NCBI RefSeq assembly: GCF_947179515.1
Contig: NC_067481.1
Coordinates: 5,969,570 to 6,033,569 of the forward strand
DNA: 64,000 bases
Origin: Apodemus sylvaticus
Taxonomy: Eukaryota; Chordata; Mammalia; Rodentia; Muridae
Reading direction: 5' to 3'
Both the position numbers and the translations under genes were made by a program. The notes below the pieces were generated by a model. The model was not told where the DNA came from, did not search any database, and saw nothing but the letters and a program-made list of their open reading frames with translations. Below, piece by piece: positions 1-11,165 of this stretch (positions are counted from its first letter, which is position 1; every line of letters begins with the position of its first letter).

Positions 1-1070
1 ACTCCCTATGAAGATGGCCTCTACCTATTTGACATCCAGCTTCCCAATATCTACCCTGCAGTGCCCCCACACTTTTGCTACCTCTCCCAGTGCAGTGGCC
101 GCCTGAACCCCAACCTGTATGACAATGGGAAAGTGTGTGTCAGCCTCCTGGGTACCTGGATTGGTAAGGTGAGTACGGGCCCCATTGCCCAGCAGAGCTG
201 CTGTCCATCTGGGACAGACCTAAAGGTTCTGCTTGTGTTTCAGGGGACAGAGAGGTGGACAAGCAAATCTAGTCTTCTCCAGGTGCTTATCTCCATCCAA
301 GGTATGATGGGCTCTGGGCACACTGACAATCTGTTCCCTTGGGGGTCCCGGGCAAGCCCACCCTCGTGGGCTTCCCCACTTACTAAGGGACTCTTCTGGC
401 AGGTCTGATCCTGGTGAATGAACCGTACTACAATGAGGCTGGCTTTGACAGTGACCGGGGCCTGCAAGAAGGCTATGAGAACAGTCGCTGCTACAACGAG
501 ATGGCATTGATCCGTGTGGTGCAGTCCATGACCCAGTTGGTGCGACGGCCTCCTGAGGTCTTCGAGCAGGAGATCCGGCAGCACTTCAGCGTGGGTGGCT
601 GGCGGCTGGTGAACCGAATTGAGTCCTGGCTGGAAACCCATGCCATGCTGGAGAGGGCCCAGGCACTGCCCAACGGGGTTCCTAAAGACAGCAGCTCTCT
701 AGAGCCCCTGGCTGCAGCTGAACTCTCAGACTCCGGCCGTGAAGAGCCTGAAGATGTCGGGATGACCCCTGGGGAGGCGTCCCAGGGCTCAGACTCAGAG
801 GGGGGCGCCCAGGGCCCTGCCTCAGGCAGCAGAGACCACACAGAGCAGACTGAGACAGCCCCTGATGCATCAGCACCTCCCAGTGTTAGACCAAAGAGGA
901 GGAGGAAGAGCTACCGCAGCTTCCTACCCGAGAAGAGCGGCTACCCCGACATCGGCTTCCCCCTCTTCCCCCTCTCTAAGGGCTTCATCAAGAGCATCCG
1001 GGGGGTCCTGGCACAGTTCCGTGCCGCCCTGCTGGAGGCGGGCATGCCGGAGAGCACAGAGGACAAGTAG
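1..1070 (+). CDS. Ube2o: Ube2o, C-terminal part (last three coding exons)
   Basis: Encodes the C-terminal 297 residues of UBE2O, a very large E2/E3 hybrid enzyme that ubiquitinates, among others, orphan ribosomal proteins. The coding exons are 1-168, 244-301 and 403-1070, each flanked by GT/AG signals and joining in frame; the stop is TAG at 1068-1070. The piece begins inside the UBC fold (TPYEDGLYLFDIQLPNIYP). The motif NGKVCVSLLGTW contains the cysteine (codon 136-138) that corresponds to the catalytic cysteine of the family. After the UBC domain come an acidic Ser/Glu-rich linker (about 700-870), a basic PKRRRKS stretch that could be a nuclear localisation signal, and the conserved C-terminal helix region (GFIKSIRGVLAQFRAAL). 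The rest of the gene lies left of the window. No break is seen. Identity is from recognised family sequence and the Sphk1 neighbour. Confidence 0.96.
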
Positions 1071-2430
1071 CTGCCCACGCTTGGAGTGTCACGGTGGGAG
1101 AGGTCAGCCGCTGCCTGCTCTCTCCCTTCCTAAGATCCTGCCCCTCTTCTGCCCCTTCCTGTCCCCAGTTGGAGCCTTCTGCTGCCCTCTCCTCCCTGCG
1201 GCAAGTTTGATGCTGAAGTGGAAGTGTCCCGAGATGCTGCGTACCGTCCCTCAGTTATGTTTCACAGGCAGGCACCTGAGGCACTGGGAACTCACTGATG
1301 TCCCCCTATTGCCCCAGGCACAATGTCCTGGCACTTGTCCCCTAGCTGTCCCTTCTCAGGTCAGAGTGGGGTGTTGAGGGACCTGCAGATGGCAGGAGGG
1401 TGGACGTGCCTTGCATGAAGTGGCTGCCCCTGCAGTGCTCCCGCTCCCTCTCCTCTCCAGCTTGACAGTAGCCTCCACATGTCCCAGACCTTCCTGCTGC
1501 CATCCCAGGTCCTTCATTCCCCTTACCTCCCATCTCCTGGAGCTGTGGCTGCTGGGGCTGGCTCTGGCCTGCCAGTGCGTTATAGCCCTTAGGTCTATTG
1601 AACTTACTCTCTAAGAGAGGTTAGGATTACGCTGAGGTTCAGAGTGACACCAGGAGAGGTTGTAGCCTCACAAACAGAGTTGAGGACATTGTGCTGCTTG
1701 GAAAGAAATGGCTATCGGTGCCTTGCTCTTCCAGTCCAAGATGGCAGTGACAGTGGCAGCCCTGCCCAGACCTGCCTGTGTGAGTGGGCTGTTCTGTCAC
1801 CTGCTCCACTCAGCCTCATTTTATCCCCACTGAGGTGACAGGAGCATCTGCACAAACCAGGCCAGCCACAAGGGCCTCTCCCACCCAGCGGCTCAGCCTC
1901 TCCAGTCAGCCTTGGTTTAGAGACTCTCTGCAAGGGCAATCTGAGGGAGGAGGCTGGCCCGCAGCCAGAGCTCCACCCCACCCCCACAGGCACAGAGGTT
2001 TACAAGTTTCTAAGCTTTTGATAATGTGAAGCTCCAGGTAGAGAGGATGCCGGTGAGCACATTACAACTCTTGTCATTTCTGGTGTATGTAATATTTAAG
2101 GTTGAAAAAAATAAATCTCAAAAGCAAAGATACTAATAACTCTTACTAGAAAAAAAAAGACAGACAAAATACAAAACACAAAAAAAAGCCAAAGCATGAT
2201 GCGTCTTGTCAGCCTTAAGTGGGTTCCACGCCTGTGCCAGGCCAGGGCTACCAGGGCAGCAGGGCCCTGGGAAGATGCCGGGAACTGGAACTCGCCAGGA
2301 CCAGCACCTTGAGGACACGGGGCCTGGTGGGGCTGTGCGTCCCAGGCTGTGGTTCACCGGGAGATGTGGATGCCTACTGCTTACAATACCTGTATAAAGT
2401 GCTGTGTGATTAAACTTTTTTTTTAACTTG
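1071..2430 (+). other. Ube2o: Ube2o 3' UTR
   Basis: Non-coding sequence after the Ube2o stop, without SINE insertions. Two possible polyadenylation signals are visible: AATAAA at 2110-2115 and ATTAAA at 2409-2414, the latter followed by a T-rich tract. I place the distal end near 2430; use of the proximal site would end the mRNA near 2130. The end position is inferred, not shown. Confidence 0.6.
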
Positions 2431-3470
2431 CATTTTTGGGGGGTGGGGTTGGCTCATTAACAAAACAAGATGGCACCATTAAACCTGCCTCTGCCATTCA
2501 TCAGGCTGCTGTCGCCTTCTGTGCGCCAGGACCTACCCTCCCATACCACTTCCCCAAGGGAGACTGGCAGTAGGTTCTGGCCTCCACCGCCTGATGCCTT
2601 GGTCTCTCACCATGGAGTCTGTTAGGGTGAGTGACTATCCAGACAGCAGTCACCTCACCGCTGAGGAATGGAGGCCCGTGTGCCTGGGTAACTGTGCATC
2701 CAGCTCCTCCGGGTTCTCTGGGGATTGGTACCACAGCATCTGGAAATGGCCAGGTATTCCGGGCTCCAGGCTGAATGGTTGCCCTGGTCGGGGGGTTGGG
2801 CACCTGCCCTGTCCCAGCAGTTTACTTTCATTTCTGCCTAGAATTCCTGTTAAGTGCAGAAGGGCTCAAGTGTCCTGGGTGAACCCAGAGCTGCCTCATG
2901 GGTATAACCCAGTTCATTTTCTAAGTTGCTGCCTGTCGTTTTTCAGTTTAATCACAAGAGTCCCTTCCATGAGATGTAAGCAAGTCTTCCCCTCATAGTG
3001 TCCCAACCACAAAGTATGGGTCCACCAAAGCTCCCCCTCAGGACGGAGCACAGGGCACTCATCCACACAGTATCCACTTAGCGTGGATGATGGCTTCCCT
3101 GTAGCTACATGAACACGGACTGCGCAATATGCTCTGGCGTGTCCCAAGACCACTTGAAATGAGAGCAGAAGCACATGTGAACGGCCTGGGGAGTTCCCGC
3201 TTCTGTGAGGAGGTGCAGTCGATCTGAGGGTCTAGAGAACAGAGCTGAGTCTTCCCATGTGTGAGGTAGGGCTGCCAGCCAGGCTGAGGGCCTCTGCAGC
3301 TGAAGTGGGTCTGATTATCAGCCCCTAGGGAGTTGAAGTGCCCAACACCCACATGACTGCCCCATGGGATATAACTAAATGCATTTAACTGGCTTCAATT
3401 CCCAATATCCCAATTCCATAGCCCTTGCTGGTGTTAAGACCCTATTCTCTTCCCAATCCCCAGGATAGGA
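2431..3470. other. Intergenic gap between convergent Ube2o and Sphk1
   Basis: About 1 kb without a recognisable gene or young SINE. It separates the 3' ends of two convergent genes. I see only short open frames that look random. Confidence 0.6.
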
Positions 3471-3474
3471 TCAG

Positions 3475-3919
3475 CAGGTTGGAAAAGTCTCTTTATTTGA
3501 ATCTGGTTCTCAGGGAAGGTCCCCTAGAGCACTGAGGAGTGCCTTCTATATGCAACTGCTGGCCCGGCCAGTGGAACTCTACCCAGGGTCCCATTCTAAT
3601 TATAGGGTAGAACCTTTCTTTCCAAGAGATAGCCCCACCTTCTAGATTTTTCTTTTTCTTTATTCCCCTCAGAGACAGGGTTTCTCTGTGTAGCCCTGGC
3701 TGTCCTAGAACTCTGTAGACCTGGCTGGCCTCAAACTCAAATCCGCCTGCCTTTGCCTCCCACGTGCTGGGATTAAAGGGGTGCGCCACCACTACCCAAC
3801 CTAGCTTTATCTACAGGGGTCCCCATCACCTCCATATGAGCTTTAGAAATAACCTCCCATACCAGGAGATGGATGCAGGGGAGGGCCCCATCTCAGTGTA
3901 GACATAGACACAAGCAGAG
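3475..3919 (-). other. Sphk1: Sphk1 3' UTR with a B1 insertion
   Basis: Minus-strand sequence after the Sphk1 stop. A minus-strand AATAAA (plus-strand TTTATT, 3492-3497) would end the transcript near 3475. A B1 SINE (3645-3800) lies in the sense direction of Sphk1 within this UTR. The 3' end is inferred from the signal. Confidence 0.55.
3645..3800 (-). repeat. B1 SINE in the Sphk1 3' UTR
   Basis: Reverse complement matches the B1 consensus: TTTAATCCCAGCA box, AGGCAGGCGGATT, GTTTGAGGCCAGCC and the terminal CAGAGAAACCCTGTCTC, with an A-rich tail. It is sense to Sphk1. Confidence 0.85.
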
Positions 3920-5999
3920 TCATAATGGTTCTGATGGAGGTGGCCTCTGCTGGGAGTCCCAGCCAGACGGCGAATCCCTGTTGCCACAGACCATCCAAAT
4001 GTAGTTTGGGTGCACTTGGCCCTGCACAGCCTCACAGCACATGAGCTCTCCATCCACGGAAAACACGCCCCTCTGGCTCTTGGGCTCCAGGCGGAAGGCG
4101 ACGACGGGCACATGAACCAAGTATGGACAGTCAAGCTCCATATGCTTGCCCTTCTGCATGGCCAGGAAGAGGCGCAGCAGCGAGGCCCTCGACACTCCCG
4201 CCCGCACATAGAACAGATGCATCACACCAGCCTCGCAGCGGCCCATGGGTGCTGCAAACATCTCGGAACTCAGGTGGGTGTGTAGCAGCACCAGCACCAG
4301 CACGAAATCCTGTTCCGGCACCACAGTCCAGTGAGAAGGCACAGGCTCTTCCAGAGGAACAAGGTGTGTGTTGACAGGGCCCTTCTGCACCAGCCTAGAA
4401 GCAGGTGTCTTGGAGGCATTTCCTACGGGAAGGTAGGCCAGTTGGCCTTGGTAGATGCGCAGGCTTGCTAGCCGAAAGAAGGTTCCCACAGTGAATCGAA
4501 TCTCCCCCAAGCGCCTGTATTTCTCACTCTCGAGGTCCACGTCAGCAACAAAACCCCAGGACAGACTGAGCACTGAATAGAGCTGCAGTCCAGAGGCAGT
4601 GTGCAGGGACAGCAGATTCATGGGTGACAGGTGCCGGCGGCACAACAGCGCTGTGCAGTTGATGAGGAGATCTTCATTAGTCACTTGCTCGTACCTGCGA
4701 GGTTAAAGGTCAGATGAGACAGGAGCCCTCATGGGTCCTCTCTGCTCCTTTTGGGGAGTGGGAGCTAGCAGAGCAACAGTGGTCCCTGGGGAGTCCCTGG
4801 AGCCAGTGACAGCAGATGGGGACTTCCCTAGGGTCAGCCAACTGAGGACAAGGCTCCAGATAGTGGAGCTTCCCATGGGAACTCAGAAAATGGTGGCAGG
4901 GGACAGGACACCCACTCTGACCCCCAGTTCTCACCCGGCATAGTAGTTCATGGAAGCTGCCAGCGCATTGCCAGAGCCTCCAGGGAGGCTACACAGTGGC
5001 TTCTGGATGGCAGTCTCCCAGTCAGGCCGTTCCATTAGTCCATTCACCACCTGTTAAAGCACCGTGTCTCAGTCCAGGAAAACCATCCCGGGCCCTCACG
5101 GCCATCCTCTAGCTCAGCCCTTACCTCGTGCATCAAACCATCACCAGACATGACCACCAGGGCATCCCAGCGACCCAGCTCATCTGCACACACCAGCTCC
5201 CTGGCATGGTTCTGTCGTTCTGGGGGAAGAGTTGGTGTTCTCAGAGCTAGCCTTAAGGCAGGAAATGTTCCCTTCGCCCCCTAGGGTCAGTACTCACCGG
5301 TGAGCATCAGTTTAAAGGATATCTCTGCCTCCTCCAGCCGGGGCTGCACTTGGCTCTGGAAGAGCTGCAGGGCCTTGCCCTTACCACCCCGGGGGTTCAG
5401 CAGCACCAGCACTCTGCAGGGCCGTGGGAGCAGTCCCCGGGGGCAGTCTGCTACAAACAAAACAAAACCAGGCGGGGCTGGAGGAAGGGCTCAGTAGCTA
5501 AGAGCACTTGCTGCTCTTCTAGAAGACCCAGGTTCAGTTCTGGCACCCACAAGGTGGCTCACAGTGGTCCCAAACTCCAGTTTCAGGGGATCCCTACGCC
5601 CTGGCCTTCAAGGGCACCAAATACATACCTAGTGCATATACATACATGTATTCTGTCAAAACACTCAAACATAAAAATAAACCTTAAAACAAAAACAGAA
5701 TGGCAATGTCCACAACCGGCCGCTAGAGGGCCGAAGAGAGCTGCGGGAACATGGGTGGAGGATCCCACTGGGTAACTGATCAACACAGCCCTGCTGGAGG
5801 GAGCGGCCTACCACAGGTTGTTTGGGAATGGGACACCGCAATTCCTCTTGGCCCCTGGGCCAGACGATGTCTGGCCTCGAGGGACAAAATGTTTCTTTCG
5901 AGTGACCCTAGGCTTCTTTCTGCTGTCCATCATTTCTTGGGGAGAGGGGTCTCTTTAGCCTTTCCCAGACAGGTAGGTACCCCACAAACCTAGTTCCAT
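3920..5999 (-). CDS. Sphk1: Sphk1, sphingosine kinase 1 (382 aa)
   Basis: ATP-dependent kinase making sphingosine-1-phosphate from sphingosine, mostly cytosolic and recruited to the plasma membrane. Coding exons in transcript order are 5999-5990, 5450-5298, 5219-5125, 5050-4935 and 4694-3920; all junctions have AG acceptors and GT donors and keep the frame, giving 382 residues, the usual length. The nucleotide-binding motif LLNPRGGKGK is at residues 20-29, and SGDGLMHE at 79-86 carries the catalytic Asp81. The lipid-pocket Asp (ADVD) falls at 178, the human position. The human ERK site (PASP, Ser225) reads PASR at Ser224, so the proline is missing. The start is ATG at 5999 because the joined peptide MELADCPRG aligns with known starts; the frame stays open upstream through the exon. 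The C-terminus is PPPSEPL. Confidence 0.95.
5480..5692 (+). repeat. B3-type SINE
   Basis: tRNA-derived head with GGCTCAGTAGCTAAGAGCAC, then CAGGTTCAGTTC and a long tail ending in AAATAAACC. It fits the older B3 branch of the B2 superfamily. Confidence 0.7.
5718..5732 (+). promoter_or_regulatory. CTCF-like motif, forward
   Basis: GGCCGCTAGAGGGCC matches the CTCF core (CCASYAGRKGGC) at all but one position when read on the plus strand. It lies in the Sphk1 intron just beyond the B3 SINE. Binding is inferred from the motif only. Confidence 0.5.
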
Positions 6000-6193
6000 A
6001 GCCAGGTCGCGGGGCTCCCGCTGAAAAGAGGCCACCGGTGCTGCCCCGGCACTGCTAGAGGTAACGGCGGCTCCTGCGTTCAGCTGCTTATCGGTGTTGC
6101 CCAGGAGGGTATCTGGCGACTGGCCGTGGGGCTCGCCCTCTCCACCTCCCTGGGCTGTGAGCGCGCCCTCGTCATTCCCCGAGGCGGCCAGAT
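5990..6193 (-). CDS. Sphk1: Sphk1 5' coding exon with an open upstream frame
   Basis: A minus-strand exon bounded by an acceptor (CCCTCAG before 6193) and a donor (GTTTGT after 5990). It contains the usual start ATG at 5999-5997. The same frame is open over the whole 204 bp. It encodes GGEGEPHGQS, then LGNTDKQLNAGAA and FQREPRDLAMEL, which resembles the N-terminal extension of the human long isoform as I remember it (GGEGEPH, LGSTDKELKAGAA, WQREPR). There is no ATG in this frame within the exon, so an extended protein would need an upstream exon ending in phase 1. I did not find a convincing one. Confidence 0.6.
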
Positions 6194-6199
6194 CTGAGG

Positions 6200-8464
6200 G
6201 ACGGACAGGAGGAAAGAGTGGTGGGGTTCGCTTCCTGGGCTCCGTGCACGTGGGACAGAGTGCCCAACCAGAGCCCCTGGACCTCGCGGAGGGTGCTGCA
6301 TGCGACTGAATCACCGGAGAGCCCTGTGGGTCGGGGATCTAGCTTTCCAGACTGAGCTTCCCACCCACGAACGTTCCGTTCCAAGGGACACCGGATTCGG
6401 GCCCGACGCATGAGTCAGTGGGCTTTCTTCGTCGGACCGGCTCTTCACCCTTTGGGGTTGGTGGAGAGTCCAATTGCATAAAATTCCCAGAACTGGCAGT
6501 GCTAGAAGCCTACTCTGGGACGAAGTAACCCGTCGCAACCTGCGGAGTCGACCGTCCCCCGCCCGAACTCCGAGAGTCTCCAGGAGGGTGGGGGTGGGGG
6601 TGCACGCCGCGCTCGTGAGAACAGTGCCCAAGTCCCACAAAAGCCTGCCCGTGCTGGGTGGACCCACAACTGCGGTCTGCCCTGCGGAACGCGAGTGTGC
6701 ACTGACGCGCAGGCATGGGGCCGCCTCCCTCACCGACCCACAAAGGCACGGGCAACTACGGGAGGGCGCACGCGGGGGAAGGGGGATCCCTACCCAGTCT
6801 GTCCCACTAGCGGCCAGTGGCGGAAAGCAGCTCCTCTCGGGCTCAGCCCCGCGACAGAGGGACAGCTGAAGCACTGGGCTGACACCGACTCCAAGGGATC
6901 GCTCCCCTCCGGCCTTAAACTTTTTTGCTCAACTTCGCAGCGGCGCGGGGAGGGCGCTGAGCCTGTGGGCCGGCCTGGCCACGCCCCGCGTTCCTGGTGC
7001 TCTCCGGGTGGAACCAGAGTTGCGCGCCGCCCTGGTCCCCCACCCTCCCCGGATCTCACTGTACCGCCCCGAACACAGTCGCCGCCACCCAGGGCTCGGC
7101 CACGCGCAGATGAGGGGCTGGATCCCCCGGCACGATTGTGCACCCCAGTGCTGGAGGAACGGCTCAGGAAGTCGGCAAGGCGTGGGGTTCTGAGCCCGGC
7201 CTGAAGCAGCGCGAGGACGGAGCGCAAAAGGGAAAGCGCAGCCCCAATGCGGGCGCCCAGCATCCGAGTGGGCTTCGGGTACGCGTGGTTCTGCGCTTGC
7301 TGAAGACCCCGGGCTGTACCTCGAAACCGCTGCTCGCAGTAGGGAGGCAGAGCCTCTTTGGCGTCGCCTAGCCCTAGCCTGATCAAAATTCCACATCCAG
7401 ACCCTTCCTGCTGTCCTGGCTCTGGGCCAGGTCGGGTCACCCGCCACCCGCGAGCTGCTCTTTCTTCCCTGCTCCTCCGCGGTGCCTTTACTTTGAGCTT
7501 TGAGACGCAGGCGCTGGATCATTCAGCCGCCGAAGCCGAAGCAGTCTGGCACGCCTTTCTGGAGGAAGCTGAACCGGTTTGGGGACCAAGTCGGGAGGAG
7601 GGAGCCTTGTCAGCAACCTCCAAAGGTGGAGTCTTTCCCCAACCAGAGAACGCTATCGAGGCCTGGGATGCTGCCTGCAACGGATGATCCGGATCCACGA
7701 TCCTCACCAACTGGAGGAACCCAGCAGTGTGGACAGGGCAACGGGGGCTCTCATCCGGATTGGAGAGGCTATCATGGGGGCGTGGTCCCACCGCTCCCCA
7801 CCCCTTCGGGCGAACTCGGGGTGAAAATGCACACGTGCCCGGGTGTATGCGCTTTGGTTGAGATAAACAAGACGCATGGTTGTGTAAGTGATATATTTCG
7901 TGGCAAATGACCTGAGGGTGTCCGTGACTAACAGGAGTTAAATTCCTGGAAGATTATTAGCGGAGACTGGGAAAAAGAAGCTCCCAATTTCGACTTGGCG
8001 ACCTACCCAGGGAGCACCAAAACAGACACCAAACTCCCAAGGTAGCTGCGTTGGTTTAGCTCTGGTTACAGAGAACTCGCGCTCCCACACACCGGCCCCC
8101 GCGCGACCCCACCCACCTCTCTCTTTGCATCGCTTCTTAAAGTCCAGAAGAGGCGAGTCGGGGAGGAAAGCGGACCCAGAGAAGAAAGCGATGTAGTGAA
8201 CTAGGTCACGCCTTGAAGGTGGCTTCTCTCCCAGAGGACCCTGGAGTTCCCCGACCGAGTTTCACACTATTTTAGGAGTTCCCGGGAGGGCCAGGGGCGC
8301 AGGCTGGACCTGCGGTTCCGCACGCGTCACTGAAATACATGCCTTGGCTCTGTACCGCCGCGGGACAGCCTGACTAGATCATGAAGGCCCCGAGTGCCTT
8401 CCGAGAAGGTGACTCAGCGACACGCTCACGGGTGGAGAAACTCCCGGAAACAACCAACCAACCA

Positions 8465-8500
<36 letters not shown>

Positions 8501-8760
8501 GAGTTGGAGGGAGCAAGGGCGTCATCACCCACCCCCGGTGCCGCGACGCGTGGCCACCAAAAGCTGGTCCTGCACCCACCCCCATCCCCGGCTTCCCACC
8601 TCACACCCCAGGAATCCAGCGCGGACAAGGAGAGCGGCTCTGCAGCCGCAGTGCCGCGGTCACGCGCTGCGGGGACGCGAGCCGCGGTGGGAGGAGGGGG
8701 CTCTGCGGGGGAGCCAGGCTCTGCCGCTCGCTCCCTTGTCTACCCTGTCCCTCCGCTTAC
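6200..8760 (-). promoter_or_regulatory. Sphk1: Sphk1 CpG-rich promoter region with candidate first exons
   Basis: High GC and frequent CpG, densest around 6.9-7.3 and 8.06-8.70 kb, directly upstream of the Sphk1 start exon. Candidate minus-strand donors are GTAAGC after 8761 (strong, CTCTG before it) and GTAGGG after 6794. Either could end a non-coding first exon. From the literature, rodent Sphk1 has several alternative first exons and a tissue-dependent methylated CpG island that is overlapped by an antisense RNA (Khps1). The antisense start cannot be located from sequence alone. Open frames here on both strands are expected from GC-rich DNA and are not called as genes. Confidence 0.7.
8465..8498. 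repeat. (AAT)n microsatellite
   Basis: About eleven copies of AAT inside the CpG-rich Sphk1 upstream region. Confidence 0.95.
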
Positions 8761-8840
8761 CAGAGACCTAGGGACCAGATCTGGCGCTGGTTTCTAGCAG
8801 ATTCAGGGAGGAGACTATTCTCCCCGAGATTTTGAGCTTG
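8761..8840 (-). other. Sphk1: Candidate non-coding first exon of Sphk1
   Basis: Minus-strand sequence ending CCTAGGTCTCTG followed by a strong donor GTAAGC (plus-strand 8755-8760). The start is unknown; about 80 bp is a placeholder. It sits at the outer edge of the CpG-rich region and would splice to the acceptor at 6193. Confidence 0.3.
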
Positions 8841-10300
8841 GAAGGGGCTGGCTGCCCAAACTGTAGGAAGCACTGCTCTCCCACAGTTTAGGAAGAAGTG
8901 TCTATCAAGCCCGAAAAGCAAGTCATTAGCAACGAAAGAGGAGAAACTGAGGCATTGGGAAGGAAAGATCAGGCTGTGTGTACATTTGCGCTCGAAATGC
9001 CGACCTGGATCGGGGGGGTCTCGCTTTTCTTTTAGGTCTGGGGCTGGAACTTCTCACGCTCTTCAGGCAAGCGTGGGGCAAGGTTGACTGGAAACTCAAG
9101 TCCCTTGGAGAGAGCAGAAGCAGCCTGCAGGCATTTTATACTTGGGCCTCAGGGCTCGGTTCCCTTTCTGCTCGGAAGAGACCCAGTGGGAGGGGGGTTC
9201 CAGTCTGGCGCTGATTCCAGTCTGCACAATGGCTTCTCTGTGTCCACTGCGGCCTCATCCTCCGGCCTCCTCACCTCTCTGATCTCTGCCTCTCTCGTTC
9301 TTGTCCACCTCCCCCATCCCGGGCAACTTTCTAAACCCTTTCCCTTCCTAAAGAACTTTATCCTATCTCCAGGAACCCCTGGCCCTGAAGCGGGGAATGG
9401 ACAATAACAAGATGTTGGTTTTCTTTTGTGTCTCTTGAAGGACTGGGAGGGGAAGGGCCTTATGGGAGCTGTCAAACCAATTCCCAGCAAAGCTTATAAC
9501 AAACTCCAAGCCCTTCCCCCAGTCTGGGAAGCCAAGTACCAGCAGAGTTTACTCTGTTAACTAGCCTGGTGTATTACCAACAGGCACTTCAGGAACCCAG
9601 GATCCTGAGAATGTCCAGGAGAAAGGAACAGCTATCTCCAAACACTCCCCATGTACACAACACAAGCGTGCGTGCGTGTGCACACACACACATACACATT
9701 AACCAGCTGTGTCCAGCAAGGCCCACCTGACCTTGGTCTTGGGCCAGTCTGGAATTCTGATTTGATTGTCAATCAATTCAGCCTCTGTTCCCAGGCCACA
9801 CCTGTCTCACAGGTGAAAGAAATTGTTTTCCTTCTTAGGCTCCTGTGGGCAGCCTTCCCAGAGAAAAACACCAAAGCACTCCCACAACACCACCTCCTCC
9901 CACCTCATGCTAGATAGGAGACAAAAAGTTATTCATTAGGCCATTCCTGCACCAAGGAATTCAAGGCTGCCAAGTAGCCAAATGTTTAAACTGGTTTGGG
10001 GGTGTGTGTGTGTGTCTATGTGTCTATGTGTGTCTCTGTGCTTGTGTGTGTTTGTATGCATCTGTGTGTGTGCCACAGTGTACGTGTAGAGGTCAGAGGA
10101 CTACCTTCTAGGGCCTGTCTCTACATCCATCATGAGGTCTCAGGGTTTGAACTCAGGGTGTCGAGTTTGGTGGCATGAACCTTCACCTGCAAAGCCTTCA
10201 CTGGCCCTGGTTGTTTTCATTAGGCCAGAATGCCTGAACCCTTACCCACTATGCCTGAAGCTACCATTTTGGGGTGTTTTTTTCTTTTTCTAAAGAATCT
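8840..10300. other. Intergenic, mostly single-copy
   Basis: No gene recognised. A short CA run (9680-9700) and an imperfect TG-rich tract (9990-10075) are present. Two neighbouring GT-rich motifs at 9780-9815 contain CACACCTG E-box-like words. Confidence 0.5.
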
Positions 10301-10303
10301 GGT

Positions 10304-10483
10304 CCTGCTGGAGAGGTGGCTCAGTGAATAAGAGCACTGACTGTTCTTCTAGAGGTCCTGAATTCAAGTCCCAGCAACCACATGGTGGCTCACAACCATC
10401 TGTAACATGATCTGATGCCCCTTTCTGGTGTGTCTGAAGACAGCTACAGTATACTTACATATAATAAATTTAAAAAGAACATT
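10304..10483 (+). repeat. B2 SINE
   Basis: Head GCTGGAGAGGTGGCTCAGTG, middle CAACCACATGGTGGCTCAC, tail TCTGAAGACAGCTACAGT then AATAAA. It retains the tRNA-like A and B boxes. Confidence 0.9.
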
Positions 10484-10518
10484 TTTAGATGCACTGAGTC
10501 TATGCTATGTGTATGGGC

Positions 10519-10523
<5 letters not shown>

Positions 10524-10549
<26 letters not shown>

Positions 10550-10688
10550 GTTTGAGACAGGGTTTCTCTGTATAGCCCTGACTGTCCTGGAACTCACTCT
10601 GTAGACCATGCTGGCCTTGAACTCAGAAATCTGAGTGCCTCTGCCTCCCAAGTACTGGGATTACAGGCGTGCGCCACCACCGCTCGGC
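10524..10688 (-). repeat. B1 SINE with a (TTTTG)n tail
   Basis: (GTTTT)n at 10524-10552 is the expanded A-tail of a minus-strand B1 whose body runs to about 10688. Confidence 0.9.
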
Positions 10689-10689
10689 T

Positions 10690-10912
10690 GTATGGGCATT
10701 TTTGCCTGCCTGGTATAATGTGCACCATGTGTGCACTCAACACACATGCAGGTCAGAAGAAGGCACCTGACCTCCTGAAACAGAAGTTACGTATGGTGGC
10801 AAGCCTCCATAGAGAGGTACAGGGAACAGACTCGGGCTGGCCTCGGACTCAATGTAGTCCTTCTGTCTCTTGAGTGCTGGGAGCTCGGGCACGTACCACT
10901 ACACCTGGCTTC
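10690..10912 (-). repeat. Old B3-like and B1/B4-like SINE fragments
   Basis: About 10690-10800 resembles a decayed minus-strand B3. About 10825-10912 has a B1/B4-like end (GAGTGCTGGGAGCTCGGGCA). The B1 at 10524-10688 seems to sit in the older unit, because ATGGGCATTTTTG flanks it on both sides. Confidence 0.5.
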
Positions 10913-11034
10913 CCCGGTAAGCTCAACTGCCCCAGTGCGGGAACAAAATTCCTTGTTTTACAGTAAATCACAGCCTGGGGAGTGGTAAGAGAAAGGAAAT
11001 GTTTACATCTGCAAAATGTTACAATTCACATTAC

Positions 11035-11165
11035 AAGCCAGGGCAGGGTTGTGCTGCCTCTAATCCCAGTACTCAGGAGGCAGAGACAGGCAAATCTCCG
11101 AGTTCAAGGCCAGTTTGGTCTAGAAAGCAAGTTCCAGAACAACCAGTATTAACACAGAGAAACCA
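11035..11165 (+). repeat. Diverged B1 SINE
   Basis: CTAATCCCAGTACTCAGGAGG, GAGTTCAAGGCCAGTTTGG and CACAGAGAAACC are visible. It is older than most B1 copies here. Confidence 0.75.

Larger units (their letters stand above)
5451..5989 (-). other. Sphk1 intron before the common kinase exon
   Basis: It contains a B3-type SINE (about 5480-5692) followed by a strong CTCF-like motif (5720-5731). No additional exon is seen. Confidence 0.7.

Noticed and set aside
491..841. Minus-strand frame opposite the Ube2o last exon
   Set aside because: It is a shadow of the real coding frame.
6311..7522. Long minus-strand frames of 187-216 codons in the Sphk1 upstream region
   Set aside because: GC-rich DNA yields long frames by chance; several overlap in different frames and none resembles a known protein.
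10304..10380. tRNA gene
   Set aside because: The A- and B-box-like sequences belong to a B2 SINE head, as in all other B2 copies here.
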